Part shown: positions 8,162-17,229 of the stretch, in pieces
Layout of the letters: the number at the start of each line of letters is the position of its first letter
Numbering within the stretch: the first letter of the stretch is position 1
Assembly (NCBI GenBank): GCA_024743405.1
Contig: JANSWP010000006.1
Location: forward strand, 1-64,000
Length of the DNA: 64,000 nt
Origin: Bacteroidota bacterium
Lineage (GTDB): Bacteria > Bacteroidota > Bacteroidia > Chitinophagales > Saprospiraceae
Direction of reading: 5' to 3'
The notes under the pieces: generated by a model
The model's database searches: none
What the model was told of the DNA's origin: nothing
Seen by the model: the letters and a program-made list of their open reading frames with translations, nothing else
Position numbers and translations under genes: made by a program

Positions 8162-9574
8162 TTAGTCTAAAATCGTTAATAAAATTTGTTCTATTCGCCG
8201 TTTTGAAACCGCCACAATTTTAAACTTGAAATTGTCTAAAGTTATTTCCTGATCAAGCTTGGGAATATAACCGATTAACTCAAGTAAAAGACCTGCCACT
8301 GAGTCTGCATCACCACGAATGTCATCGAAAGTACTTGTCTCTAAGCCTATTATTCGACATACATCATTGAGCATCGTTTTGCCTTCGAAAAGATAATTGA
8401 GGTCGTCAATTTTTTGGTATTCAACTTCAATGTTATTATCAAATTCATCTTTGATATCGCCAATAACTTCCTCTAAAATATCTTCTAAGGTTACAATTCC
8501 AGAACTACCACCATATTCATCAACGACAATGGCCATGTGTAATTTTTGTGATTGGAATTCCTTCAGTAAATCACTTATTTTTTTGGATTCTGGCACATAA
8601 AAAACATTAGTTCTCACCATCGTTTGCCATTCGAAATTATTGCCATTATTTAAGTGACCTAATAAATCCTTTACGTATAGAATGCCAGTAATGTGGTCAA
8701 AATCTTCCTCAAATATTGGAATCCTCGAATAACCTGATTCTTTCACTACTTTCACTAATTCCGCAAAGTTACTTCGAAAATCAACCGCAACGACATCTAC
8801 TCTAGAACGCATAATTTGCTTGACAGCTACATCGCCAAAATTGACAATACTTTTTAAAATATCAATCTCTTGATCTGAGCCTTGTTCTTGACTAACAGTT
8901 AGCTCGATTGCTTCACTGATTTCTTCTTTACTGGTTAGGTTTCCTGTTTGACGACGTTTTTCGAGCTTAGTTTCTATTAAACTTGTACCCTTAACAAGGA
9001 ATCGGCTCAAGGGCATAAATATTTTCATCAGAATCAACAACGGTGAGGACATTTGTTTTGCTAATTTTACATTGTTTATTTTAGCATAAATCTTAGGAGC
9101 TACTTCACCAAAAAGTACTAATAAAAAAGTTACTCCAACTACCACAATTAGAAATCGAATATTATTTGACCAGGTAGGTATATTTGATAAATCAGAACCA
9201 AAAAAACCTATTAATGAGGAAGCCCAAGCATCAAATTGGAATTGAGGAAATAGTTTTTTGACGATGTAATCGGAAATGACCGCGATTGCAACATTGATAA
9301 AATTATTACTTATAAGAATAGTTGCTAAAAGGGTTCGTGGTTTTTCTTTTAGCTTTAAAATCTGTTTAGCTGATCGCGAATTCTCATCTTCCAGTTTTGC
9401 AAAATCATTATGTGTTAGGGAGAAAAACGCAATTTCGGAACCCGAAACCATGGCAGATGCATACAACAAAGCTATTACAATGAAAATAGATGCACTGACC
9501 TCTATCGAGGGAAAGGCAAAAAGGATGATCATAAAAAATCCATCACATCTCAGACCGTAAGGATCACTTTCCAA
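8162..9574 (-). CDS. gldE: Gliding motility-associated protein GldE (CNNM/CorC family)
   Basis: This 470-residue membrane protein has an N-terminal DUF21/CNNM transmembrane region (about 20-200), a CBS-domain pair (about 215-345, with VKQIMRSRVDVVAV and VVDEYGGSSGIVTLEDILEEVIG) and a C-terminal CorC/HlyC domain (about 370-470). The family includes Mg2+/Co2+ transport-associated proteins. GldE, which sits next to gldD, was described as supporting gliding when GldD function is partly compromised. Position 5 nt upstream of gldD supports the name. The start could instead be Met15 (9532), which would remove a short unusual N-terminus. Confidence 0.9.
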   Translation of the reverse strand: MESDPYGLRCDGFFMIILFAFPSIEVSASIFIVIALLYASAMVSGSEIAFFSLTHNDFAKLEDENSRSAKQILKLKEKPRTLLATILISNNFINVAIAVISDYIVKKLFPQFQFDAWASSLIGFFGSDLSNIPTWSNNIRFLIVVVGVTFLLVLFGEVAPKIYAKINNVKLAKQMSSPLLILMKIFMPLSRFLVKGTSLIETKLEKRRQTGNLTSKEEISEAIELTVSQEQGSDQEIDILKSIVNFGDVAVKQIMRSRVDVVAVDFRSNFAELVKVVKESGYSRIPIFEEDFDHITGILYVKDLLGHLNNGNNFEWQTMVRTNVFYVPESKKISDLLKEFQSQKLHMAIVVDEYGGSSGIVTLEDILEEVIGDIKDEFDNNIEVEYQKIDDLNYLFEGKTMLNDVCRIIGLETSTFDDIRGDADSVAGLLLELIGYIPKLDQEITLDNFKFKIVAVSKRRIEQILLTILD

Positions 9575-9652
9575 TGAATCTTGGATTGGTTGATACTAAA
9601 GACAGAAGCAGATAGATTTGAATCCATCTGCTTTTGACTTTGGGAGTATATT

Positions 9653-10141
9653 TTAGAATGGTAAATCATCTTCGACTGCATCTGAAATTTCCCCCTTTTG
9701 TTCAGTAGGCGAATTTGATGCCATTGTATTAGTTGCTGGAGGCGTGTTACTTTTTGTGTTTGAGAAGTTCGGTTCATCACCTGATCCAGGAAAATTTGAA
9801 CCCCCTGATTCTCCGTCTGCTCTTCCGATCATTTGGAAGTTATTTCCTACTACCTCTGTCGTGTAACGAGTGTTTCCATCTTTATCTTGCCATTTTCTAT
9901 GCGTTAATTTTCCTTCTAAATAAATTTGTTTTCCTTTCTTAAGGAATTTCTCAGCAACTTCGGCAAGTCCTCTCCAAACGACAACATTATGCCATTCCGT
10001 CACCTTTTGACGCTCTCCATTTTTATCCTTATAAGATTCATTTGTCGCCAAAGAAAACTTTGCGACAACGGCGCCATTTTCCAATCTCCTTACTTCGGGG
10101 TCTTGTCCAAGATTACCGACTAGAATAACCTTATTTACCAT
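9653..10141 (-). CDS. ssb: Single-stranded DNA-binding protein
   Basis: This 162-residue SSB has an OB-fold over about 1-110, starting [18 protein letters not shown] with [19 protein letters not shown] in the middle. A flexible Asn/Ser/Pro-rich linker follows, then the acidic tip EDDLPF that binds replication and repair partners. It coats single-stranded DNA in replication, recombination and repair. It lies between mutY and gldE, as in many Bacteroidota, with 78 nt to gldE and 124 nt from mutY. Confidence 0.95.
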   Translation of the reverse strand: MVNKVILVGNLGQDPEVRRLENGAVVAKFSLATNESYKDKNGERQKVTEWHNVVVWRGLAEVAEKFLKKGKQIYLEGKLTHRKWQDKDGNTRYTTEVVGNNFQMIGRADGESGGSNFPGSGDEPNFSNTKSNTPPATNTMASNSPTEQKGEISDAVEDDLPF

Positions 10142-10265
10142 TTGTTTTTGTTTTAAAAATTGGTCTTTTAGTTTAAAGTGTTTTTGATTTCAATACGTAA
10201 ATTAAACTATAAAAACCAGTTAGAAAAGTTTTCTCGAATCGTCTTAACAATTTGTATCCATTTTG

Positions 10266-11373
10266 TTAAAACAATTCTAAAGTTAAGGATTTATCATTTA
10301 AATACAAATCAACAACTTTTGGAAATGCAAATTTACTTAAGTTTTTTCTTTCAATTTTGAGATATTTATTTTCATCAAAATTTGCTGCTTTATCTACCTC
10401 AATTTCCCAAAATCGTGCGACTATCTTTTGGTGAGTTAATATCTGTTTAAATGGTTTCGATTTTTTTAAAACTTTAAAAGGAAGGAGATTGAGGTTGTCC
10501 ACATTTTCCACAATGCTTATTAGGTTATCCACATCTCCGATCGTCTCAGAATGCTCGATAAGCGGAAATTCATATAGATTTTGCCAGATATCTTTTCGAG
10601 TTCTTTTTTGAATATATGTATATTCTTGGTCATTGATAATGAGATAGTTAAAGAATCGGTCTCGTTTTTTTTTTTTTTTTTGACTTAAACGGTAATGATT
10701 CAATTTTACTGTTTTTAAACGCAAAACAATTTAACGACATCAAACATTTTCCACAATTTGGACTCGAAGGTTTACAATGGGTCGCCCCAAAATCCATAAT
10801 CGCTTGATTATAATTTGCGGGCTGTTTTGTATCAATTAATGTTTGAGCAAGTTTCGAAAATTCTTTTTTCCCTTCTGTAGAATCAATTGCCTTTTCTATT
10901 CCAAAAAATCTTGAAAGTACACGATATACATTTCCATCGACAACAGCATGGGGTAAGTCGAAAGCAAATGAAGCAATTGCAGCTGCTGTATATGGACCAA
11001 CACCCTTTAATTTTAAAATTCCTTCAAAGTCAGATGGGAAAACACCTCCTAATTCTTTTGAAATATATTTTGCGGTAAAATGTAAGTTTCTTGCACGAGA
11101 ATAATATCCCAATCCTTCCCATAGTTTCATCACCTCGTCCTCAGGTGCATTAGCAAGGCCTGCTACTGTTGGATAAGTTGATTTGAATTTTTCAAAATAA
11201 GGTAAGCCTTGTTCCACTCTAGTTTGTTGCAAAATGATTTCAGAGAGCCAAACGTAATATGGATTTTTCTCTCCTTTCCATGGTAAAGGTCGATGGTTTT
11301 GAGAAAACCATTCCATTAGCTTTTTTGTGAAAAATTGTTTTTGTTTCAAATTTGTTAATTTAAGTACACCCAA
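10266..11373 (-). pseudogene. mutY: A/G-specific adenine glycosylase MutY, frameshifted in poly(A)17
   Basis: MutY removes adenine mispaired with 8-oxoguanine or G. The catalytic domain is complete in one frame (10648-11373): SEIILQQTR with Glu45, the helix-hairpin-helix LKGVGPYTAAAIA, AVVDGNV with the catalytic Asp146, and a [4Fe-4S] cluster Cys200-X6-Cys207-X2-Cys210-X5-Cys216. That frame then stops shortly after a lysine run. The C-terminal NUDIX-like 8-oxoG-recognition domain (RFFNYLIINDQEYTYIQKR onward) continues in another frame to 10266. The switch falls in a run of 17 A (coding strand). With 16 or 19 A the two parts join into a normal MutY (368 residues with 16). This may be a sequencing error, a real null allele, or a slippage-controlled gene. 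The intact frames on both sides argue against old decay. Confidence 0.88.
10665..10681. repeat. 17-base homopolymer (T on +, A on mutY coding strand)
   Basis: This uninterrupted T17 run lies exactly at the mutY reading-frame break. It encodes a lysine run in either frame. Tracts of this length are prone to replication slippage, transcriptional slippage and sequencing error. Confidence 0.95.
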
Positions 11374-11390
11374 CTAATGCTATGCGTTCC

Positions 11391-12161
11391 TTAGGATCTT
11401 CTGCACAAATAAATTTTATCTCTTTTTGAGATGCGGTATTCTTCAATGATTGTTTCAGATAATTTGTTCGCAAAATGATCTACTTCAATCTGAAAGCCAG
11501 TTGCCTCAATTCGTTCTATAAAATCCTGCCCATATAATCGCCATCGATCAGCTTGACCATAAGCCTTCAATCGTTCTTTAGCGGTTTTTACATTTTCATA
11601 TTCAAGTGTTTTAGGGTTTTCCGCAGGTACATCGAATATGATTAAAAGACCATCCTTTTTTAAAATACGCAACAACTCTTTTAGCGCTTTCTGATCATCT
11701 TTTACGTGTGCCAAAACATGCGAACAAAAAATGATCGAAAAGGATTCGTCAGGATGCGGAATATCCATGATGTCAAACTCCTGCATCGCTAAAGAAGAAT
11801 CAATATCCGTACTTAAATAGTCAATATTTGGCTGTGCCTTTAAATGCTTTTGAATACTTAATTCAGGGGCAAAATAAAGGACACGGTGTGGCTTGGAATA
11901 AATATTAGTCTTTTCTTTTAAGTATAATCTTAATAAGCGGTGACGTTCTACTACAGCGCAACCTGGACAAACTACATTTTCTCGATTTGAAGCACCATCT
12001 GACATTGTCAAGAAAGTTCGATATCGTTTCTCACAACAAGGACAATAATATTGGTCACCACGATACCACCAACCACGAATATTGAGAAAACCCATCCTCA
12101 ACTTTAATCGAAAGGAGGCGGGTAAAATATTTTTTAGAAAGAATTTGATTGTTTTTGCCAT
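11391..12161 (-). CDS. SAM-dependent methyltransferase with N-terminal zinc-ribbon-like cysteines
   Basis: This 256-residue protein is recognised as a class I methyltransferase (Methyltransf_11 type) by VLYFAPELSIQKHL as the SAM-binding strand region, DIMDIPHPDESFSIIFCSHVLAHV around the acidic and motif II positions, and LKKDGLLIIFDVP. Before it, CPCCEKRYRTF and VCPGCAVVERHRLL give two CxxC pairs (about residues 41-75) that probably bind zinc. The substrate is unknown. It ends 17 nt before mutY on the same strand, so it may head the mutY-ssb-gldE-gldD transcript. A divergent FemAB-like gene begins 118 bp upstream. Confidence 0.8.
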   Translation of the reverse strand: MAKTIKFFLKNILPASFRLKLRMGFLNIRGWWYRGDQYYCPCCEKRYRTFLTMSDGASNRENVVCPGCAVVERHRLLRLYLKEKTNIYSKPHRVLYFAPELSIQKHLKAQPNIDYLSTDIDSSLAMQEFDIMDIPHPDESFSIIFCSHVLAHVKDDQKALKELLRILKKDGLLIIFDVPAENPKTLEYENVKTAKERLKAYGQADRWRLYGQDFIERIEATGFQIEVDHFANKLSETIIEEYRISKRDKIYLCRRS

Positions 12162-12279
12162 GTCCGGATTGAAACAAATAGAATCGGATTGCCAACTGCT
12201 AACGGTCGACTGCCAATTGAAACCACGAAAGTAGAGCGAAATTTGGGAGGGATGAAAAAAAATCCACTAATTTGCTCCC

Positions 12280-13227
12280 ATGACAGCAAAGGATCAATAT
12301 CGAAAATTTTGCACAGATACACCAGAGCTTCCTCTTTTTTTCAAAGATTGGTATCTGGACATCGTGTGTTTTGATGGTAATTGGGACGTTGTCACTGTAG
12401 AAGAAAATGGAAAAATAGTAGCTGTGCTGCCTTATTTTTTGAAGAAAAAAGGTCCTTTTCAGTTGGTCACAATGCCTTTAATGACCAAACATATAGGCCC
12501 ATATTTAATCCCTGAAAAGCGTCAATTAAAGTATTCACATGTTCTTTTTGAGCAATTAATTTCACAATTACCTAAAACGGATTATTTTATTCAAGATTTC
12601 CACCCTTCTATAAAAAATTGGTTGCCTTTTCATTGGAACGCATTCAAACAGACAACTCGATATACTTATGTCTTAGATGATTTGAAGAATTTGGAAAAGG
12701 TACATGAGAAATTTAATAGGAATATTCGGAGAAATATTCGAAAAGCGGAGAAAAACCTTAAAATCACTGATGACTTTTCGATTGAGACTTTTTTTGATAT
12801 TAATAAAGAAAGCTTTGACCGTCAAGGTCTTTCAATATTTTATACGCTGGATTTTTTGAAAAAATATGATGCTGTTTTAGCTCAGAGAAAGGCAAGGAAA
12901 ATCTTTTTTGCTGTTAATGAGCATGGTCAAATACACGCCGCCTCTTACCTGATTTGGGATCAAAATCGCAGTTATTATCATTTGGCTGGAGAAAGTTCTA
13001 AATTCAGGGGGAACGGAGCTAGTATTTTACTAACCTGGGAAGCAATAAAATTTACAAAGAATGAATTAGGATTGGAAATTTTTGATTTTGAAGGAAGTAT
13101 GCTAAAACCGATCGAAGCCATTCGAAGACAATTTGGGGCAAAACAAGAACCTTACTTTCGTGTTTGGAAGTACCAATCTATGCTGTTTCAAGTATTAAAT
13201 TGGGTAAAAGGTTTGAAAAAGGGTTAA
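12280..13227 (+). CDS. FemAB/GNAT-like acyltransferase
   Basis: This 315-residue protein resembles the GNAT-fold Acetyltransf_6/FemAB-like group. Recognisable parts are the central RNIRRNIRKAEKN segment and the C-terminal LAGESSKFRGNGASILLTWE...FDFEGS with GAKQEPYFRVWK, typical of this group. Relatives transfer amino acids or acyl groups onto cell-wall or envelope molecules. Here the substrate cannot be told. No signal peptide is seen, so it acts in the cytoplasm. It is divergent from the methyltransferase and 53 nt upstream of the antiporter gene, so co-transcription with the antiporter is possible but has no obvious functional logic. Confidence 0.72.
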   Translation: MTAKDQYRKFCTDTPELPLFFKDWYLDIVCFDGNWDVVTVEENGKIVAVLPYFLKKKGPFQLVTMPLMTKHIGPYLIPEKRQLKYSHVLFEQLISQLPKTDYFIQDFHPSIKNWLPFHWNAFKQTTRYTYVLDDLKNLEKVHEKFNRNIRRNIRKAEKNLKITDDFSIETFFDINKESFDRQGLSIFYTLDFLKKYDAVLAQRKARKIFFAVNEHGQIHAASYLIWDQNRSYYHLAGESSKFRGNGASILLTWEAIKFTKNELGLEIFDFEGSMLKPIEAIRRQFGAKQEPYFRVWKYQSMLFQVLNWVKGLKKG

Positions 13228-13280
13228 GGCTTTTCAATTAAATTTAGTATCATCGTGGCAACGAAACAATTGATTGTTTA

Positions 13281-15134
13281 ATGACTGAACTCGCAGGAAT
13301 AATAATTTTAGGAATTTTAGCACAATGGCTTGCGTGGCGAATAAAAGTGCCCGCTATCTTGCCATTGATTTTGATTGGATTATTAGTTGGTCCAATATCC
13401 ACACTCTGGACAGACGATGGGAAAAAATTGCTTGAACCTCTTTTTGATCCAGTGACGAAAGATGGAATTTTCCCAGGACAATATCTTTTTTATTTCGTTT
13501 CTCTTGCTATTGGAGTTATTCTTTTTGAAGGGGGGCTAACTTTAAAAAGAAAAGAAATACAGGGAGTCGGTCCAACCATTGTGCGTTTAATCACGGTTGG
13601 TTCTTTAATTACCTTTATTGGTGGAGGTTTTGCGGCCTACTACATAATGGGATTAAGCTGGTCTATTTCTTTTCTCTTTTCAGCTTTAATTATTGTGACG
13701 GGCCCTACCGTTATCGCACCTATTTTGCAAAATGTACCATTGAATAGAAACGTATCGACCGTTTTAAAATGGGAAGGTATTTTGATTGACCCTATTGGAG
13801 CATTAGCCGCCGTTTTGGTTTTCGAATTTATCGTGTCAAGTCAAGGGACTTTTGATTTCACATCCCATGCCTTACAAGAATTTTTCCGCATCATTTTTAT
13901 AGGTTTAGCTTTAGGATCCATTACGGCTTATGGACTTTATCAATGTATCAAGAGAGATTGGATCCCACATTATTTATTGAATGTATTCACTCTGGCAAGT
14001 GTATTAGGGGTGTTTGTGTTTTCGGATGCTTTGGCGCATGAAAGTGGACTATTATCGGTTGTGATTATGGGAATGGTTATGGGGAACTTAGATGTTCCAA
14101 GGATTAAAGAAATTCTGAATTTTAAAGAATCTTTGAGCGTCCTTTTGATCTCGATGCTATTTATTTTGCTTGCAGCAAATATTGATATGGTTGACCTTTT
14201 GATCCTTTTAGAATGGAGATGTTTAGCCTTATTTGGAATTGTCATTTTGGTTTTGCGTCCACTTGGCGTTTTTTGGAGTAGTCGAAATTCTGAGTTGTCA
14301 ATAAAGGAAAAAGCCTTTATTTCTTGGGTTGGTCCGAGAGGGATCGTTGCAGCTGGTATTGCTTCCCTGTTTGGAATTAAATTGACTGCCGATGGGATAC
14401 CATATGCTAACTATATTACCCCATTGGTTTTTATGATTGTAATGGGAACCGTTTTACTGAATGCGACTACAGCTCGCTTTGTTGCCAAGTTATTAAGGGT
14501 TATTCAAAAAACGTCTGATGGAATTTTAATTATAGGGGCAAATAAAGCGGCAAGAATTATTGGGAAATACTTAAAGGATCAAAATAGACATGTCGTTATT
14601 TTAGATTCAAATGAAGGCAGTATAAATAAAGCGAAAAGTTTAGGACTGGAAGCTGTCCACGGAAACGTTTACACAGATGATTTAGAAGATTATTTTGATA
14701 TGCTAGATGTAGGTTATATCCTATCTATGACCAGTAATGCGGAAGTCAACGAACATTCAATTCAAAAATATAAAAAACTATTTGGGGAGAAGGGCGCTTT
14801 TAGATTATTGAGCCCTGAAGAATTAGTCAAGAATAAGTCTAATTTACCGACTGAAGGAATTTTTTCATACACAGATGATTATTTAAACTTGAATGAAGTT
14901 ACTAGAGAATTTGAAACATTTTATGAAGTGCCTATAAGCTCCAAGGAATATTTAGCTAATTTAGTTCATACTTTTTCCAAATCGCCCAAAAGAATCCCCC
15001 TATTCATTAGATATCCAGATGGATTCATAGATGTGATTCCTCATGATTTAAACAAGGTGGAAGTTAAAGAGGGTCTTCAATTAATATATTTAGGTGAAAA
15101 GATGAATGAGACTTTGAGCACGGAAGAAATTTAA
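13281..15134 (+). CDS. NhaP-type cation:proton antiporter with TrkA-N domain
   Basis: This 617-residue inner-membrane protein has about 12-13 hydrophobic segments over residues 1-400, of the Na+/H+ or K+/H+ exchanger family (FEGGLTLKRKEI, ILIDPIGALAAVLVFE and SWVGPRGIVAAGIASLF are family segments). A cytoplasmic TrkA-N/RCK nucleotide-binding domain follows, starting near residue 411 with LIIGANKAARIIGKYL. It exchanges monovalent cations for protons for pH and salt balance; the RCK part probably gates transport by ligand binding. Ion selectivity cannot be read from sequence. It stands alone, 90 nt before a Fur-family gene with its own promoter. Confidence 0.88.
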   Translation: MTELAGIIILGILAQWLAWRIKVPAILPLILIGLLVGPISTLWTDDGKKLLEPLFDPVTKDGIFPGQYLFYFVSLAIGVILFEGGLTLKRKEIQGVGPTIVRLITVGSLITFIGGGFAAYYIMGLSWSISFLFSALIIVTGPTVIAPILQNVPLNRNVSTVLKWEGILIDPIGALAAVLVFEFIVSSQGTFDFTSHALQEFFRIIFIGLALGSITAYGLYQCIKRDWIPHYLLNVFTLASVLGVFVFSDALAHESGLLSVVIMGMVMGNLDVPRIKEILNFKESLSVLLISMLFILLAANIDMVDLLILLEWRCLALFGIVILVLRPLGVFWSSRNSELSIKEKAFISWVGPRGIVAAGIASLFGIKLTADGIPYANYITPLVFMIVMGTVLLNATTARFVAKLLRVIQKTSDGILIIGANKAARIIGKYLKDQNRHVVILDSNEGSINKAKSLGLEAVHGNVYTDDLEDYFDMLDVGYILSMTSNAEVNEHSIQKYKKLFGEKGAFRLLSPEELVKNKSNLPTEGIFSYTDDYLNLNEVTREFETFYEVPISSKEYLANLVHTFSKSPKRIPLFIRYPDGFIDVIPHDLNKVEVKEGLQLIYLGEKMNETLSTEEI

Positions 15135-15171
15135 ACTTATACACATTCTTCTCAACTACCATAGATTCTAA

Positions 15172-15202
15172 CTTGTTCTCTAGTTTAGTTTAATTATCTT
15201 TG
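15172..15202 (+). promoter_or_regulatory. Bacteroidota-type promoter of the Fur-family gene
   Basis: TATCTTTG at 15195-15202 is a perfect match to the Bacteroidota -7 consensus TAnnTTTG. CTTG at 15172-15175, 19 nt upstream, fits the -33 TTTG element. Transcription would begin near 15209, leaving a leader of about 15 nt before ATG 15225. Confidence 0.65.
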
Positions 15203-15224
15203 TTTTTATCAGAAATGTGTGCAT

Positions 15225-15722
15225 ATGACTACAAACAATGAAGAATCAGTCATTCTAGAAGTGAAAGACATTTTTGCAAAGCATTTAGAAGAAAATAGCT
15301 TTCGAAAAACGCCCGAACGCTTCGCTATTTTGGAAGAAATCTATCGCCGAAACGATCATTTTGATGCAGAGGCTTTATATATCCATATGAAAAATCAAAG
15401 TTATCGCGTAAGCCGAGCAACTGTTTACAATACTTTGGAATTGTTGGTAACTTGTGATTTAGTTAAGAAGCATCAATTTGGAAAGAATTTGGCGCAGTAT
15501 GAAAAATCGTTTGGTTATAAACAACATGACCATTTAATTTGTCAAGATTGTGGAGAGGTGATTGAATTTTGTGACCCTCGTATTCAACAAATAAAAGATA
15601 TGATGGGTGAGTTGTTAGAATTTAAAATTATTGACCACTCATTGAATCTTTACGGAGCGTGCAATCGAAATTGTGAACGAAAAAAAGCAGGCAACAGCAT
15701 CTTTAATTCAGATTTGTCGTAG
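15225..15722 (+). CDS. Fur-family transcriptional regulator
   Basis: The protein has about 165 residues from ATG 15225; a GTG at 15219 in the same frame would add two. An N-terminal winged helix (RKTPERFAILEEIYRRNDHFDAEALY, RVSRATVYNTLELL) is followed by a metal-binding dimerisation domain with the regulatory His cluster HDHLICQDCG and two cysteine pairs (CQDC; CNRNC near the end) that bind structural zinc. Fur-family repressors respond to iron, zinc, manganese or peroxide; which metal applies here is uncertain. It has its own promoter and a strong terminator and is followed by purA, an order seen in other Bacteroidota. The ferritin gene about 5 kb away is a possible but unproven target. Confidence 0.93.
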   Translation: MTTNNEESVILEVKDIFAKHLEENSFRKTPERFAILEEIYRRNDHFDAEALYIHMKNQSYRVSRATVYNTLELLVTCDLVKKHQFGKNLAQYEKSFGYKQHDHLICQDCGEVIEFCDPRIQQIKDMMGELLEFKIIDHSLNLYGACNRNCERKKAGNSIFNSDLS

Positions 15723-15774
15723 CTTTGTGCTATTGGATTTTTTATGAAAAACAGACAATAATATTCCAATTTTT

Positions 15775-15815
15775 GTAAAAACCCAGTGGATTAAATATAT
15801 CTCCTGGGTTTTTAC
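15775..15815 (+). terminator. Rho-independent terminator between the Fur-family gene and purA
   Basis: A perfect 12-bp stem (GTAAAAACCCAG with CTGGGTTTTTAC) surrounds a 17-nt AT-rich loop. The T-rich 3' arm replaces a separate T-tail. It would separate transcription of the Fur-family gene from purA. Confidence 0.8.
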
Positions 15816-15878
15816 AATTTATAATGGGTGCCATTTTGAATTGCCCTTGCTCCATTTTATTAATAAATAAGCAAAAAC

Positions 15879-17159
15879 ATGAAAGTTGATGTGATTCTCG
15901 GTCTTCAATGGGGAGACGAAGGAAAAGGAAAAATTGTTGATTATTTGGCTAAAGATTACGATCTCGTTGCTCGTTTTCAGGGTGGACCAAATGCTGGTCA
16001 TACGTTGAAGTTTGACGGACTGAAATTTGTACTTCACACAGTTCCATCAGGGATTTTTAGACCACATTTGACTAACTTAATCGGAAATGGCGTTGTCATT
16101 GACCCTATAACTTTAGAAAAAGAGATCGAAGGCTTAAAAGCAGTGAATGTTGATTATAAAGATCGCCTTCTAGTCTCTAAAAAAGCACACTTAATTCTTC
16201 CTACCCACCGAAGTTTGGATGCAGCTTCTGAAGCTGCAAAAGGGAAAGAGAAAATCGGTTCGACATTGAGGGGTATTGGACCAACTTATATGGATAAGAC
16301 CGGTCGTAATGGTTTGAGAGTAGGGGATATTCTTTTAGATAATTTTGAGGAGAAATATAATGCCCTTAAAGAAAAACATTTAGGGCTTTTAAAATTATAT
16401 CCAGAAAGTAATTTTGATTTGGAAGGCGAAGAAAAGAAATGGTTTGAGAGTCTAAAAACATTACGTTCCTTAAAGCAAGTTGATGGGGAGTATTTTATTA
16501 ATAATGCTCTAAAGTCGGGTAAAAAAATTCTTGCAGAAGGGGCGCAAGGTTCTATGCTAGATATTGATTTTGGTACCTATCCTTTTGTGACTTCTTCGAA
16601 TACAGTAACTGCAGGTGTATGTATTGGCTTAGGAATAGCTCCTTCAAAAATCGGGGAAGTGATCGGTATTTCAAAAGCGTATTGTACTAGAGTAGGAGCA
16701 GGTCCTTTTCCAACGGAATTACATGATGAGATGGGTGATTTTTTAAGAAAAGAAGGAATGGAGTTTGGGGCAACGACTGGTCGTCCGCGTCGTTGTGGGT
16801 GGATTGATTTAGTACAATTAAGGTATACGATTATGTTAAATGGTGTAACGCAATTGGTGGTGACTAAAATTGATGTATTAAATAATTTTTCAGAGATAAA
16901 AGCGTCTACAAATTATTTAAGTGAGGGGAAGAAAATAAATCAATTACCTTATGATTTGTCAAATGTTTCTGTAGATCCTGTTTATAAAAGCTATGAAGGT
17001 TGGAATAAGTCTTTGGATGGCATAACAGAATATGACGAAATGCCTTCGACTTTGAAAGCTTATATTGATGAACTAGAAAAGGAATTAGAGGTGCCTGTGA
17101 CTATAGTTTCAACTGGACCAGAAAGACAAGAACTTGTTATGAAGGGCGTAGCTATCTAA
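15879..17159 (+). CDS. purA: Adenylosuccinate synthetase PurA
   Basis: This 426-residue enzyme joins IMP and aspartate with GTP to make adenylosuccinate, the first committed step to AMP. The N-terminal GLQWGDEGKGK (P-loop and catalytic Asp), GGPNAGHT, GTLRGIGPTYMDK, ILAEGAQGSMLDIDFGTYPFVTSSN and GRPRRCGW are all intact. Length is normal for the family. It is cytoplasmic, preceded by a terminator and followed by a shared terminator with the convergent DUF2071 gene. Confidence 0.97.
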   Translation: MKVDVILGLQWGDEGKGKIVDYLAKDYDLVARFQGGPNAGHTLKFDGLKFVLHTVPSGIFRPHLTNLIGNGVVIDPITLEKEIEGLKAVNVDYKDRLLVSKKAHLILPTHRSLDAASEAAKGKEKIGSTLRGIGPTYMDKTGRNGLRVGDILLDNFEEKYNALKEKHLGLLKLYPESNFDLEGEEKKWFESLKTLRSLKQVDGEYFINNALKSGKKILAEGAQGSMLDIDFGTYPFVTSSNTVTAGVCIGLGIAPSKIGEVIGISKAYCTRVGAGPFPTELHDEMGDFLRKEGMEFGATTGRPRRCGWIDLVQLRYTIMLNGVTQLVVTKIDVLNNFSEIKASTNYLSEGKKINQLPYDLSNVSVDPVYKSYEGWNKSLDGITEYDEMPSTLKAYIDELEKELEVPVTIVSTGPERQELVMKGVAI

Positions 17160-17192
17160 TTTGATTTTAAAGATTTACGTCCTAAACCTATT

Positions 17193-17229
17193 AGCCTTCC
17201 AAAAAATATTGTTTTTGGAAGGCTTTTTT
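17193..17229. terminator. Bidirectional terminator between purA and DUF2071 gene
   Basis: A 13-bp perfect stem (AGCCTTCCAAAAA with TTTTTGGAAGGCT) around a 6-nt loop is followed on the plus strand by six T. It lies between convergent genes and overlaps the last bases of the DUF2071 gene's stop region. Confidence 0.85.

Noticed and set aside
8156-8170. TAAGGAAC at the gldE stop, also at the methyltransferase stop (11386-11393), as further element ends
   Set aside because: Only eight or nine bases are shared with copy B and no arm or core follows; at gldE the sequence is more simply a ribosome-binding region for gldD.
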